DNA of 64,000 bases from Adiantum capillus-veneris (taxonomy: Eukaryota > Streptophyta > Polypodiopsida > Polypodiales > Pteridaceae). Each line of letters starts with the position of its first letter. Position 1 is the stretch's first letter. The notes beneath the pieces are model-generated. The model saw only the letters and a program-made list of their open reading frames with translations, ran no database searches and was not told the origin of the DNA. The position numbers were made by a program, and so were the translations under genes. The DNA lies in contig CM043952.1 in the NCBI GenBank assembly GCA_014529385.2, forward strand, positions 53,896,119 through 53,960,118. The letters are read 5' to 3'. Shown in pieces: positions 1-12,105 of this stretch.

Positions 1-499
1 ACCATCTCTATGCCTCTCTCTATTACTTCCAAAGTACAATTCCATCTTACCCCTTATATATATACATAAATTCAGCATGTGTACCATGATTAACCTCTGC
101 AAATCAAGAGATCTCATCAACGGAATTACCATTCTCATCACGATAATCAACCTTGGCGACGGTGGCGTAAAGAAGGGAAGACGAAGAAGAAGATCGATAG
201 TCATTTTGAGAACCTACACAAGTAAGTCCAAAACTTCTTCAAGCTTCACCATCACAAGGATTTTCTCACTTCATTCAACCATCTTACTTCAACCATCCAC
301 CTCATTCTACCCATTGTAAATGTAACATTAACTTTCTAGTGATTACTAACACTAACCACTAACATACTAACACAAAATAGCCATTGACCTAACCATAAAA
401 GACACCTCACCTCAAGACATGTGTATAGTAACTCTCTCTCTCTCTCTCTCTCTCTCCTTACTTACTTTCACCTTATCTACCATCAATAATGCTCTCTTT

Positions 500-1060
500 T
501 GAGCCCACACCCATGACTCAAGCAGACAAAGAAGGCCCGCAATGTTTTGATATTCAAAAAAATCATAATCCTGATTTGTTAGCTTGTAAATTAGGATTTC
601 TAATAATCTTAATGAGGGGTCTCCAACCTATAAATAGGCCCCTCTCCTTCTTGTAAAACAACCTCCAATATCTCACATAGCACCCCAACACTCTATGCGT
701 GAGGAGAGACTTAGGTGTAGCAACCACTTGTGAGCTTCACTCTTGGTGTGAGAGAAGCCTTCACGCTACACATTGCAAGTGAGAGAGCGTTGAGTTCCAC
801 AAATCTCAAAACCACTATTGTATATGCTCCTTCATCATCAATAAATTGAGGTTTGGTGCATCAAAGGCGTGATTCGACGTTCAAATCTTCGTCCTTCCAT
901 TTGTGCAATACGGTTTGGTGAATTCAAGGTGACTTGTGTATTTTGAGTTTTATCGGTTGATCTTGATTTTAGAAAGTGTTTTAGTGTGTTTTTCATTGCC
1001 AGTTTTGTGTCCATTGTAAGAGGGTATTGTGGTGAGAGGTCTCCCACACCCTAAGACAGT
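500..1060 (+). repeat. Possible LTR relic (promoter and transcribed part)
   Basis: A TATA box (CTATAAATAGG, 628-638) is followed at about 210 bp by an AATAAA-like signal (CAATAAATTG near 839), the spacing expected of a plant LTR (U3, R, U5). No matching second LTR, primer site or adjacent gag was found, so this is only a suggestion. It could equally be an ordinary plant promoter with no visible gene. Confidence 0.3.
628..638 (+). promoter_or_regulatory. TATA box
   Basis: CTATAAATAGG is a good match to the plant TATA consensus and is followed by a pyrimidine-rich start region. No downstream gene is recognisable. Confidence 0.4.
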
Positions 1061-3796
1061 GTGTGTGTGTTTTGGCAATGTTTAGCAATCACTAAGCATT
1101 GAGTGAGTTTTGTACAAGTTCTACGATAGCAACCTAACGAACCATCTCCATTTGCAAGTCACAAATAAGGTATTACGCAAGATCCTTTTCTCTCTCTCTC
1201 TTACCTTTGCTCTAGCTCTCTCTGATCCATTTTGTGTGTGTCTTGGTGTGAGGTTGCTTGTGTGCGTTGTGTGGTGCATCTTCTTGGTTGTACCAAAAAT
1301 CTCTCTTGCGTCCTAGTTCGCATACCATAACTAGGTGGTGCCCCTATCTTGTTTGGGTTTGGCTGTGGGTTTGTTGTTTTGTTGTGCTTGTGGTTGCCCC
1401 AGCCCCAATTGAGCAGCACGGGAGCCTTGAGGGGTGTTTAGAGGCCACCTTTCTTGTTGCCCGCCCCGGACCGCCTCAATACTATATAGGAACCTCTACG
1501 CACCCAGCAGCAATCAAAGGAAGAGCTCACAAAACTTGTGTGCCACAACACAAGGTGTGGATGGTGACTGGGTGCCGTAAGAGTTTCCTAAAGGTGATTG
1601 GGTATACATGCAACATCCATTACTAGTCAACAACGTGTTTGATACCGTGGAAATTTGGACCACCATTGGAAGGGGAGGCTCCTTGGTTTCAAGAATCCCA
1701 AGGGGAGTGTAGCTATTGTCAGATAGACCTTTAAGGTCTCTTGGGATAGTTTCCTATGACATTAAAATTCTCTTCTTCTTCTTCTTCTCAATATCAAGCA
1801 CGCATTTGGAACAACTTACTCAGGGAAATTCCACCACACTGTTGGTAGCTCTTTTGGAAATGTTATGTGTTGTGACATGGGAGGGTCTTTCATTCTCCTT
1901 ATTGTATGTCTACTTGCTTGCACATTCATTTTTCCATCTACATAGTGACGAAGTAGCGACTTCGCAGTCTCCCGGGAACATTCAAGCGCACATTCAAAGC
2001 ACCACGTGCAATATTGGAGCGATGATTTTCTCCCACCTTTGCCCAAACCAAGTTGGTGCGATGCAGAGTTTAATTTTACTCACACTCATATGTCCCCACT
2101 ACTTAGGCATGGTTATGGTAGACTTTAACCCATCCAAGTTTTGTCTTTATTAAGCACAAAGTGGCCCGACCTAGATCTATACTTGAAAGCACCTTTGAAG
2201 GAAAAGATGCTATCGTATGTCCAAAGCTCATAGTGTTTTGAGGGAGACGCTCCTCCCTTTGAAGTTACATTGACAATGCAAAATGATGTGTTGGGGGTTG
2301 TCCAAGTCAACAAGCATTGGACCCTCGACAAGATGCGATAACATCTACACATTATGGGCTTTGAGACCTTCACCGTGCTCATTCTCAACTCGAAGGCCAC
2401 AAGGCAAGATAGTCTTCATAACCATCTTTTGTTTAACAAGTTTTACGTTCATTTGCTCATTATAAATGAAACTTGTTTTGATGAGAAAGAGAATCGAGGC
2501 AAGCATGAAGGTCCAAGAGGGTTGGGGGGTGGATGGACTTGTGCTATCACTACCATAATTTTGTTACCCTATGTACACGAGCACATTCCCACCATGTAAA
2601 TGACATAACAATCTTATTGAAACATTTTGAGAGTCTAACGTGAAGTGTCATTTAACAATGGTTGTCTTGCATACAACTTTTTGAAATGCCAAAGTAATTT
2701 TTTCCTTGCAAGATCTTGACATCATTGTGAGGCTTTTACCATCCATGCATGTAGTTGTGTGCCATACCTTCCGTATTTGGCATCTCGTCCAAATTTGGCC
2801 CCTTCTTTTTGTCATATTAGAAGGTTATCCCTTTATGGGAAAGGGATACAAAAGTGGCAACCTCACTATCTCGTTTTCACTTCTCATCTTTGCTACCTTT
2901 GGTGTCTGTTTGCACACACGCCAACCATGACCGTATCAATAACCTCTATAAGCGCCTTTCAACACGCTTTACCCTCTTCCTTGGGGACACTAAGCACAAG
3001 AAGATGGAGGAGCTCAATGCTTGTCACACCCGCAAATTGATGGCATTAGCAAGGACAACAAGGAGCCCAAGGGTGTCCTTGGAACCCTCTAGAGAGGGAA
3101 GGTGCTTCGTTTGATGTACCCTAGGGGGCTCCAAGGGGTGGTGGAGACTATGGTAACATCATTTCACTCCAAAGGATGAGGAGCCACGGTCAGACAACAC
3201 CATCCTAGAAGTAGCGATCAACCATTTTTGTCATCTTTGTAGTGGATAAGGAGTTCTTTTTGTTGCATGACTATAATAAAGCCTTTGGCTTGTGCATGGA
3301 TGATGAGTGTGTGAGTGCAATGGGCACAAAGGCCAAGCTCCCTCTGGACTATACTCTAGACCCCCTTTAGACCAAGCTTTTGTCAACCGGCGATACCATT
3401 GTCAAGACCATCACACTTGTGTGTGAGAAGGTGCTAGGAACCGATTAAGTGGATGTGTAAGAGGTTTAGTTCCAAGCCACCCAAGCAAAGGTTGTGGCTA
3501 CAAGGCAACCTATGTCAGTGAGTCACCACACAACCCCCTAAAGCTTAACATCAAAATTACTTGAGGAAACACCTTGTGAGAGCCATGGGGAGCCTCTCAC
3601 AAGATGTTTGCTCAAACAATTTCGGTGTTAAGCCATGTTGAGCCCCTATCCCCACACCAAGACTAACATGTACAAAAAATTTTGGATAAATTGAAACAAA
3701 ACTTTAGTTCTATTGCAATAATCATTGACATCAAGTCGGGCTACAAAACATACAGGGTTGGTTTACAAAGAAGAGGGAATTGATTATTGTTGTGGG

Positions 3797-3801
<5 letters not shown>

Positions 3802-3882
<81 letters not shown>
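3802..3882 (+). repeat. (GA)n microsatellite, ~81 bp
   Basis: Near-perfect GA dinucleotide tract inside duplication copy 1. The matching tract in copy 2 (22557-22589) is only about 33 bp. Confidence 0.97.
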
Positions 3883-3887
<5 letters not shown>

Positions 3888-5429
3888 AGGAAGAAGAAGA
3901 GAAGTTTCTAACGTCATTGGAAACTTTTGAAGATCTATCTGGTAAGTTTTGAACTCAATACCTCGTATCCAAGATAGAAGCAAATTAGGATGTTGTGAAA
4001 AGAGACTAAGGGGGATGAGAAAGCTATGAGGATGCTTCTTTACATGGGTAAATTGAGGCCCTTGTGAACATGGAGAAGGTGGAAGTCAAGTCCATGTGAG
4101 AAGCACCAAGCCTTGAAATCCACAAGATAGGGATAAGGAGGGGAGGAAAATCCCTTGGATCATGCATCTGAAGCAATCTCATAAGAGAGAGCCAATTCTG
4201 GTAATCCCATTATGTTGTTTAAACATGGAAAATCCCCTGGATCATACATTTTGAAGCAACTTAGAGGAGTACACCAATTCTAGTAATCTGATTAAGTTGT
4301 TTAATGAACATGAGCCAGGCGGCTAACACCTAATCATCTAATTTGAAGAGTCCAAAGATATGCTTCATATGGGGGAGAGTAATCACATGACAAATCAAGA
4401 ATGGAGTCCATCGATGTGTGGTCTAAGGACACAAAGAGACATCTCAAAGAATGAATTGTGTTATTGGTCCAAGTCCAAACATAGAACCAAATCTCTCCAT
4501 GCGCTTGATTTTTGAACATCAGTATATTTTGTAGTTTCCACCTCCTTATTTCAAGGGCATTAAATATTATTCCTTTTTTGGTATATTCACAAATGATAAT
4601 AAAGTTGTCCTTAAGATGTGCATTATTGTGTCAATAGTACATCCTATAGATTGTGACTTTGGTATCAGATGGAGGCTTTTGATTTCTAGAACTTAATGGT
4701 AAACTGTATATTATGTGGGTGTGGGTGTGGGTGTGTGTGTGTGTATTGAAGTCAACAAATTTGTAGCTAGCCTGTCTTTGCTTGGCTGTTTTAGCTTTGT
4801 AAAAGAATAAACCCTGCAATTGAGAAGACCTTTTTTTGTTCGTAATGTGCCACAATCAATGGCTTCTAAAGCCATAGCTTGCATCAAAAATCCATGCCAT
4901 AACTCTACAACACCTTCACCATCATGTACCTCCCTCAATTTTTTGTGATTTCATACCATGCACACCGCACACATCCATCCGCGATACTTGAGACATAACA
5001 ATGGAGACACTTTTTGTTGCATCTTATGTCATTCAGACGACACCGCCACCTTGTAGGCTGGTTATCTTTTGCCTCTACCGGAGGCTAATACTCTCTCCAC
5101 CCCAAAGTAGCACCTCACCCAAGCAAGACAACCACAGCCATCAAGAGGAGACTCAGATGCCCACATCAAAGACAAATTAGAGTGATCATTGAGTGCCATC
5201 AAAAGCAGATGCCATGACACCTCAATCACACAGACCTACATCTTCCATGAGGGAGACACCTTAGAGAGGATATTTCAATGACACCTTGTATGTTTGAACT
5301 ATGGATGCAACTTTTAGAAAGGTAGCTCATTTCAGCCTTTAGATTTAAGCTTACTTTTATGTTGTCCCAAATAAGATATTTCATCCATTGTATCTACGAG
5401 ATTCCCTTCATTGGATGTATGGGTTTTGT

Positions 5430-5573
<144 letters not shown>

Positions 5574-6402
5574 AAAAGTACAGTAAAAGATGCAGCTAGC
5601 TAGATTGCATATCATGCTTGTATACCCTATGCACACAGTCTTGCATTGCGAGCCCCTAGCAATAGAGCTCTATCCTTCATCACAAACATCATGCCGGGGC
5701 ACACTACATCAAGTTTGTGAATGTGGCCACTATTCCTTACAGTCAAAGGTGTTGCGTTTTCAAAGGCATACACCAAACAAGAATAAATTTTGATTTTTCT
5801 CAACTGAAGGCATAGACCAAACAAGAACAAGTTTTGATTTTTCTCAACTAAAGCATCCAATAGAGAGAAAAGACAAACACTCAATTACATAATCCAGCTA
5901 CAATTGCTCGGAGATGCTACCCTGTTACACTAAAAAGAATTACTCAGCAATGGTCCCAGTCAAAATCCAGAATGATCCCAGTCAATGGTTTCGCAACCTA
6001 CGCCTTTTGCAGATTCGAGTAAATATGGGATACTCAGATGCACTCTACCTTGATTCTGAGTTAGGTTATTCCATATCTGAAGTTTATAGCAAAATTAATG
6101 CGCTAAAGAGCATTGTAGGATCTGATAAGATAGATAATCGTAAGGAGCCTATTTTCAAGTGTCCCAGTGCTAAACGCTCTTTTCCCATTTTCAAATGTAG
6201 ATGGGGTTGATCATGTATTGGGCAAAACTTTTATCTACTGAACAAAAGTGATTCATGTAGATGGGGATTCATGTATTTTTTTAAATCTAAAATAGAAAGC
6301 ACTTAAAAAGTGAATATTCTACGAGGGTTATTTTTTAATTTACAAGCATTCAGACCTTCTCTTTGGTTGTCACATTTCTCTTTGCAACCACTGTAGTTTT
6401 TT

Positions 6403-6993
6403 GTGTACAGTAAAATGGAGATTAGTTGTGCCATTCCATTGGCTATTGCAACCAATGGCTTGATATCTTCTAGGATAGCTATAAGTGCATCAGCGGGTGA
6501 AGAGGAGATATTGTCATCTCTTCCTACTATTCGCAATGTGCGTGCAGCAAAGAGAGCAGCTCGAAATGTCGAGAGGAATAGTACATCCGTTAATGAACAG
6601 GAGATACTTTCATCTCTTCGTATTCGAAATGTGCATGCGGCAAAGAGAGCAGCTCAAAATGTCGAGTGGAATTCAAAGAAGCAAATTATTGAAACCTTGC
6701 TAGAGATCAAAGCCTCCTGCAATAGGATGGAGACAATGCAAACCAATGTCTTGGATGTGGTTGAAACTTTAAGCTCTGCATTGGAGATTGAAAGTGGGAT
6801 ACTATGGAAATTGCGAGAAGAGACAAAAGCATCAAACTTGCAGAGACTAGAGAGTGAGGCATACATGAGAGAGAAACTTTTCAAAGTTGAGGATTCTCAA
6901 AAGATGATATTGGCATCTATTGAGAATCTTCGAAAAGAAGCTTCGCAGAGTCAACGTGAATCAAAAGGACGAATGCAAGACAATAATCTATGA
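6403..6993 (+). CDS. Unknown coiled-coil protein, probably Helitron-associated
   Basis: Open frame of 196 aa, with recognisable continuation past a TGA to about 7185. No family is recognised. The first third holds an imperfect duplication (EEILSSL..IRNVRAAKRAA, then EILSSL..IRNVHAAKRAA, about 33 aa apart) visible in DNA and protein. Residues ~90-190 are rich in L, E, K and Q at heptad-like spacing, suggesting a coiled coil. It lies ~600 bp upstream of the Helitron Rep gene on the same strand, so it may be a Helitron accessory gene or a captured host fragment. A short frame upstream (5914-6210, W-F-rich N-terminus) could be an earlier exon. The in-frame stop indicates decay or an intron. Confidence 0.4.
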   Translation: MYSKMEISCAIPLAIATNGLISSRIAISASAGEEEILSSLPTIRNVRAAKRAARNVERNSTSVNEQEILSSLRIRNVHAAKRAAQNVEWNSKKQIIETLLEIKASCNRMETMQTNVLDVVETLSSALEIESGILWKLREETKASNLQRLESEAYMREKLFKVEDSQKMILASIENLRKEASQSQRESKGRMQDNNL

Positions 6994-7160
6994 CAAATCG
7001 TACCTAGATTGAGAAGTATCGTCAACAAGCTCGGTGCTTTGACAAAGGTTCAAGGTTCAAGACTTTCAGATATCCGAGCTACCTCAAATAAATTAAGTGC
7101 TTTGGCTAGATTAGTTCAACCAAAGCAGCATCAAGTTTCTCAACGACCTAATCCTATTAA

Positions 7161-7348
7161 TCCTACTAATGGTAGAAATATGTAATGCTATGTTGTATCT
7201 TCATCAAACTGTACTTTTTGATTGAGTCACTATCAATGTGTTGAATGTATTTAGTCCTACTTATGGTAGAAATATGTAATGTTATGTTGTATCTTCATCA
7301 AATTGTATTTTTTAATTGAGTCACTATCAATGTGTCAAATGTATGTAG
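7161..7348 (+). repeat. 94 bp tandem duplication
   Basis: Two adjacent copies (7161-7254 and 7255-7348) share TGGTAGAAATATGTAATG and the following ~75 bp with few differences. Non-coding spacer between the coiled-coil ORF and Rep. Confidence 0.85.
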
Positions 7349-7601
7349 GTTAGAGGATATAATTAGATGTTCCTTTTTATATTGATTGTCTATTATGGAT
7401 AAGAATGTCCTTTTAGTGACTGATCAAAATTATAGCAAGGATATATATTATTGCACTTGATTTCATAGATGGTATTTGGACCACGTATTATCACCTAGTC
7501 ATGCACGACGTAGTCAATTGTGTGATGATTCGTGAAAGGCAAGGCGCCAAATAGCACGAGAGAGAACAAGGCATGACCTACAAAGTACTATTGGAACTTT
7601 A

Positions 7602-8006
7602 TTGGAGTGCAATGAAAGGCAGATCATGCATGATGTACATGAAGGAAACTCTGAAGACATGAATGTTGGGACAACAATGAACATAGTAGAGGGAAACTAT
7701 TCTAAAGTAGAAAAGCATTGTTTGTCCATCCGCTTTGAATATCCAACGTCTCTCCTTTTACACCACAAGTCTATGGCACCAGTTCTATCCAAAAAGTGTG
7801 TGTTGCACAACTTAGGAAGCTTAGATTTTGTTTGCTCCAAATGTAAGGCAAAGGCATGGAAGGATGAAGGAAAGACTATCCAAATATTTGTGGGTAAATA
7901 TTGTTGCTCTGATGGAAGAATTCGATTACTTCCTTTGAATGAGCCACCAAATGAATTGAAAGATTTGATGAGCTCCACCACAACAAGAAAAAGGAAGTTC
8001 TTATAA
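7602..8006 (+). pseudogene. Helitron Rep/helicase, N-terminal zinc region
   Basis: First recognisable part of the Helitron polyprotein. It contains HNLGSLDFVCSKCKAKAW followed by KYCCSDGRIRLLPL, the paired-cysteine block and basic LPPL-type segment found at the N-terminus of plant Helitron Reps. Coding similarity extends a little upstream of the ATG at 7602 (SQLCDDS.., RERTRHDLQST), so this ATG is not necessarily the true start. The frame stops at 8006 and the family similarity (NIQGYNNALAFVSLGAHID) resumes at once in another frame, so there is a frameshift near 8005-8030. Confidence 0.75.
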
Positions 8007-8030
8007 AACATTCAGGGATATAATAATGCA

Positions 8031-8606
8031 TTGGCATTTGTGTCTCTTGGTGCCCATATCGATGAGACTATCAATTATGGTGGGAGAGGTATATACACTT
8101 TTAAGGTTCATGGCTCTGTCTATCATAGCATTGGTTCTTTAGCGCCTGTTGAAGGACAAAATGAAGTTCCACGCTTTGCACAATTATATTTTTTTGATAC
8201 TGAACATGAGTTGAGCAACAGATTGCATCATGTTTCAAATTTAGATCGTAGTATTCTAGAGTGTTTACAATTGATGATGCATAGAGTAAATCCCTCTGCA
8301 AATGCTTTACGATTTACTGCTTCTTTGTCTGGAGATGCTATTGTACCCAATATAAGGATGGTTATTGCAGAGCATCATTGTGATGGTTGGCAATATCTTG
8401 CTCCAAGGGGTTTGGAGGTTGCTGCAATTATGCCAGGACCAGGGGATGATAGAAATATTAGCTTACCGCGACATTGGACAGAATTTTTGACACGGGGACT
8501 TGAAAAGAATCTCCAGCATGCATCGAGCTTACATGTCCTTATTGTATGTTTTATGATTTCCAAGTGGAGAGGATGGGTAGCATCTTTATTTACAAACTAC
8601 CAATAG
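8031..8606 (+). pseudogene. Helitron Rep, Helitron_like_N region
   Basis: This frame continues the Rep protein: FKVHGSVYHSIGSL, then RFAQLYFFDTEHELSNR, a block conserved in Helitron Reps of plants and animals. Family similarity shifts to another frame after about 8520 (AYMSLLYVL, then SGEDG, the usual LQYPLLFPYGEDG block), showing one or more frameshifts before the stop at 8606. The region lies upstream of the catalytic HUH motif. Confidence 0.75.
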
Positions 8607-8613
8607 AAAAAAA

Positions 8614-9359
8614 ATGATTCAAAAGAAATATTATGTCTTTTGCTTACAAATAAGAGATGATACCGTGGAGTGTCTTCTTCGAGGGGGTAGGCTATTACAA
8701 CAGTATGTCGTGGATGCTTATAGTACTCTAGAGGAGTCACGGCTTTTGTGGATGCGAAATAACCAAAAAACACTTCGTGGTGAAGTGTACCAAGGATTGG
8801 TTGACATGGTTGAGGCTAGAGATGGCTTAGAGAGGGCTGAAGGTCAAAATGTTGGCCGTAGAATTGTTTTGCCTTCATCTTTTGTTGGAGTTCCAATATA
8901 TATGTGCCAACTATTTCAAGATGCAATAGCAATTGCTCGTAGTAGGGGTAAACCGGATCTCTTTATCACATTCACATGTAATCCACGATGGAAGGAAATA
9001 GATGATGCAGTACTACATGGACAAAGTGTTGTTGATCGTCCTGATCTGACTATACGAGTGTTTTATCGGAAGTTCCAAGATATGATGCATTTACTTATCA
9101 AGCAAGCCGTATTTGGGGAGGTGATTGGACATGTTTCAGTAATTGAGTTTCAGAAGAGAGGTCTTCCTCATGCTCATATATTGTTGATACTTGCATCCGA
9201 ATATAAACCCATAGATACATTACACTATGACAAGTTGGTTTGTGCAGAGCTCCCTGACAAGAATGTGTTTCCAGAATTATTTGATGTAGTGATTCATTGT
9301 AATGTTCATGGGCCATGTGGCCCTCTGAACCCAAGTTCTCCATGTATGGTTGATGGAAA
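8614..9359 (+). pseudogene. Helitron Rep, HUH catalytic region (split by copia insertion)
   Basis: The frame carries the Rep nuclease core: FITFTCNPRWKEI, then VIEFQKRGLPHAHILLIL, in which HAH is the metal-binding HUH motif, then HGPCGPLNPSSPCM. The reading frame runs into the copia LTR at 9360; residues after 9359 are LTR sequence and not Helitron. Similarity resumes at 14623 after the insertion. The HUH domain nicks Helitron DNA for rolling-circle-like transposition. The preceding stops and frameshifts make this copy non-functional. Confidence 0.85.
9355..9359. repeat. Target-site duplication GGAAA (left)
   Basis: GGAAA directly precedes the left LTR of the copia element and is repeated at 14618-14622 directly after the right LTR. 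It marks a retroviral-type insertion into the Helitron Rep gene. Confidence 0.93.
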
Positions 9360-9586
9360 TGTTGGAATTAGGGTTGCAGAGAAACGCACACAACTTGGAG
9401 AAGACGAAGGAAGCTCAAGGCACACAATAGAGAGTGTATTACTTAGTGTGCAATGGAAAGATGGATAGCCCTAGAGTGATGGGCGTATATATAATGCACG
9501 GGGGGAAAAACCTCCTAAAGAGGGAAAAAATGCCCCGGCGGTCCTACTGTGTTCACACACATCACTACCACATGTATATGGTAACA
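9360..9586 (-). repeat. Copia-1 3' LTR (227 bp)
   Basis: It matches 14393-14617 over its whole length with scattered substitutions and small indels. Read on the minus strand it starts TGTTACCATATACATG and ends TAATTCCAACA. Confidence 0.93.
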
Positions 9587-9600
9587 AATCCCCCATGGAG
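9587..9600 (-). promoter_or_regulatory. Copia-1 polypurine tract
   Basis: On the minus strand the sequence ATGGGGGATT lies immediately before the LTR start TGTTACC. This is the expected plus-strand DNA primer position. Confidence 0.75.
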
Positions 9601-9701
9601 TGATGCGGTGAACGAGAGCTGGCACATGAGTAAAGGGAAGTTTCATGCCCTGACATGATCAGTCCACAGTATTTTCTCTTAAAGAGAAGTCCGAAGTTTT
9701 T

Positions 9702-10334
9702 ATGTGCTTCAAACATTTTTTGGCTATGGCTGAAAATGTCTCGAAATGTACTATGGGCACCCTCCGTTCCGATCGAGGGGGGGAGTATATGTCTCATGAA
9801 TTTAATGCATTTTTGGCTAGTCGTGGGATAAAACACCAATGTACAGTGCCTTATACACCTCAGCAAAATGGTGTTGCTGAGAGGAAAAATAGGTCACTTA
9901 CGAAAATGGCATAATGTATGGTCAAAAGTCAAGCTTTGCCGCATTCTTTTTGGGTTGAGGCCATCATATGTGCCACTTATGTACTTAACAGGTGTCGTAT
10001 GAAAGCTTTGCAGTCTATTACTCCATATGAAGCATGGCATGATAGAAAGCCTTCTATTGAGTACATGTGTGTTTTTGACTGTTTGGCATATGCTTTGGTG
10101 CCACAAGTGCAGTGCAGAAAATTGGATGATAAGGCTGTCAAATGTATTTTTGTTGGTTATAGTGCTAAAAGCAAAGGTTACAGGTTGTATCATCCGCAAA
10201 CAAAACGCATTCTGATTTCACGGGATGTAGTGTTTGTGGAAGATTCTGTTCAGCCTTTGCTGTCATGCACTAGAGACAATAATGTAAGCTCACAGGACAT
10301 TTATGACACTTTGTTGCCTCTTTTCAGTGGTTGA
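9702..10334 (+). pseudogene. Copia-1 integrase core (inverted)
   Basis: The frame carries LRSDRGGEY and, about 35 residues later, TPQQNGVAERKN: the second Asp and the Glu of the D,D-35-E catalytic triad of copia integrases. A TAA at 9912-9914 interrupts it, and similarity continues at once in the next frame (CMVKSQALPHSFWVEAI, VLNRCRMKAL, then PYEAWHDRKPS) to 10334. The first catalytic Asp lies beyond the inversion breakpoint and is missing. Upstream residues from ~9655 (SLKEKSEVF) belong to the same domain. It is defective, and oriented opposite to its own gag. Confidence 0.88.
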
Positions 10335-10373
10335 AATACGAATGTAAGTTCCAATGAGGCAAATGTACAGCCT

Positions 10374-11570
10374 ATGGGGGTTTCTGAAAATGTTACAAAT
10401 CAGCCTATTACTGATGCAGATGTACATGATGTACTTGATGAGGAAAGGGCTGAAAATGAGGAGGCTAGAGGTATGCCAAAATGGCTGGTGCACACTTTGC
10501 GTGACAGTAAATTGGATGCACCTTTGTCTAGTCATACTTGTTCAGGCTCTCACCATGCATCTTATGCATCAGATTGTTATGCTTTGGCTGTGTCTAGTTT
10601 ACATGATGTTGAGGAGCCTCTGTCTTTTGATGAAGCATAGAACTCAAAAAATTGGATGGCTACCATGCAATCAGAATATGATGCACTTATAGAAAATGAT
10701 ACATGGACTTTATGTGATTTGCCTCCTGGCAAAAAGGCCATTGGTACGAAGTGGGTTTACAAGTCGAAATGCAAGCCGGATGGTGAGATCGATCGCCATA
10801 AGGCTCGACTTGTTGCAAAGGGTTATGCACAACAAAAAGCATAGATTATGAAGAGAATTTTGCTACCACTTGTCGTATGACTACTGTGCGTTTTCTATGT
10901 GCATTGGCAGCTCATTTTGGTTGGGATGTACATCAATCAGACATTGTTACTGCTTTCTTGAATGGTTATATATTTGAGGAAGTTTATGTAACGTAGCCTC
11001 GCGGTTTTGTCATAAAAGGACAAGAGGACAAAGTGTACAAATGTAAAAAGGCTTTGTATGGGTTGAAGCAATCTCCTCATACTTGGTATGAGAAAGCTGA
11101 CACTCATTTGGTTAAACGAGGCGTGAGGGTGATGTACTTCTCATTGTGGTTCTTTATGTCGATGATTTGCTCATCACTGGACCAAATGAGAGACATCTTG
11201 CTGAATTTAGGGCTGATTAGAATGCTACTTTCAAGATGAAAGATTTGGGGTTGTTGCATCATTATTTGGGCATACAGTTTAAGCAGTGTGATGGTGGTAT
11301 TGCCTTGTGTTAGGAAAGTTACATAGAGACATTCCTATGTAAGTTTGGACTTGAGGATTGCAAACCTATTGCCACTTCCATGGAAACAGGTTTGAAGTTG
11401 AGTCTACATGATGCTTGCGATCCTGCTGATGTCACTCTTTACCAAACTGCTGTTGGTTGCCTCATTTATGTATGCAACATGAGGCCAGATATTCAGTTTG
11501 TAGTCTCACAAGTCAGCAAATTCATGCATAGCCCAGGGTCTAAGTATTGGTAGGCTGTCAAGACAATTTT
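10374..11570 (+). pseudogene. Copia-1 reverse transcriptase (inverted)
   Basis: After a variable acidic linker (10374-10640) comes the RVT_2 domain: ALIENDTWTLCDLPPGKKAI, GTKWVYKSKCKPDGEIDRHK, ARLVAKGYAQ, DVHQSDIVTAFLNG, KALYGLKQSPHTWYEK and the catalytic LYVDDLLITGP near 11150. It is interrupted by stops or frameshifts near 10635, 10842, 10996, 11115 and 11312. The protein is unmistakable but cannot be translated as one piece. It continues into RNase H at 11626. Confidence 0.88.
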
Positions 11571-11625
11571 CCGCTACCCTAGTGGCACTTTACATCTTGG
11601 CTTGTTTTATCCCTAGGGGGGATCA

Positions 11626-12105
11626 TTGCCGCCACACTTACATGCTTTTTCGGACTCAGAGTCGGTTGGTTGTTTTGACATGCGAGTGTCCACAAGTGGT
11701 TTTTGTTTCATGCTTGGCAGTTCATGTATATCATGGTTGAGCAAGAAGCAACCTACTGTGGCCACTTCGAGTTGTGAGGCTGAGTACAGGGCAGTCTTCA
11801 CAGCAACAGTTGAGTGTGTATGGCTCAGATGCCTTATGGCTGATTTGGGTGTTGGACAGGACACTGCCAACACTATCTACACTGACAGTCAGAGCGCATT
11901 GGCAGTTGCGAGGAGCCCAATTTTTCATGCTCGCACAAAGCACATTGAGGTGCATTACCACTATGTCAGGGAGAGTCTCTCAGTAGGAGAGATCAGCTTG
12001 GCTTATGTGCCAACACAGGACAACCTTGCAGATCTTTTCACAAAGGCATTGTCTCGTGAGAAGCTTGAAGCTTTCAGCAAAGCTTTGGGCTTACTCCCCT
12101 TCACT
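11626..12105 (+). pseudogene. Copia-1 RNase H (inverted)
   Basis: An open frame with the copia RNase H signature: AFSDSESVGC, TSGFCFMLGSSCISWLSKKQ, TSSCEAEYRA, IYTDSQSALAVA and HARTKHIEVHYHYVRE, followed by LADLFTKALSREK. It ends as a family member near 12100; the remaining residues to 12141 are read-through into inverted pre-integrase sequence. It normally degrades the RNA strand of the RNA-DNA hybrid. This is the best preserved part of the element. Confidence 0.9.

Larger units (their letters stand above)
1..3014. other. Anonymous AT-rich DNA, no supported gene
   Basis: I see no reading frame with a recognisable domain on either strand. The open frames are short and overlap one another on opposite strands. 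The interval holds a short (CT)n run near 430-456 and an LTR-like promoter region listed separately. It is probably old repeat sequence or intergenic DNA. Confidence 0.5.
9655..12105 (+). repeat. Inverted INT-RT-RH segment of copia-1
   Basis: The right breakpoint lies at about 12100-12108. There the minus-strand pre-integrase text ending in VHS (of VHSD) meets the plus-strand RNase H end SKALGLL. The left breakpoint lies at about 9650, where plus-strand integrase begins in mid-domain next to the minus-strand 3' untranslated region. About 35 integrase residues expected between the two halves are missing. Confidence 0.85.

Noticed and set aside
1716-2153. 145 aa frame with hydrophobic stretches
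   Set aside because: The Phe run is a TTC repeat. No family similarity is recognised and opposing frames of similar length overlap it.
3725-3983. Arg-Glu or Ser-Leu repeat frames at (GA)n/(CT)n tracts (also at 5394, 17904, 19465, 20066, 35633, 46271)
   Set aside because: Dinucleotide repeats stay open in several frames. No flanking coding similarity supports a protein.
9471-9866. Minus-strand 131 aa frame across the copia left LTR
   Set aside because: Shadow of the LTR, the polypurine region and the plus-strand integrase, with no domain of its own.
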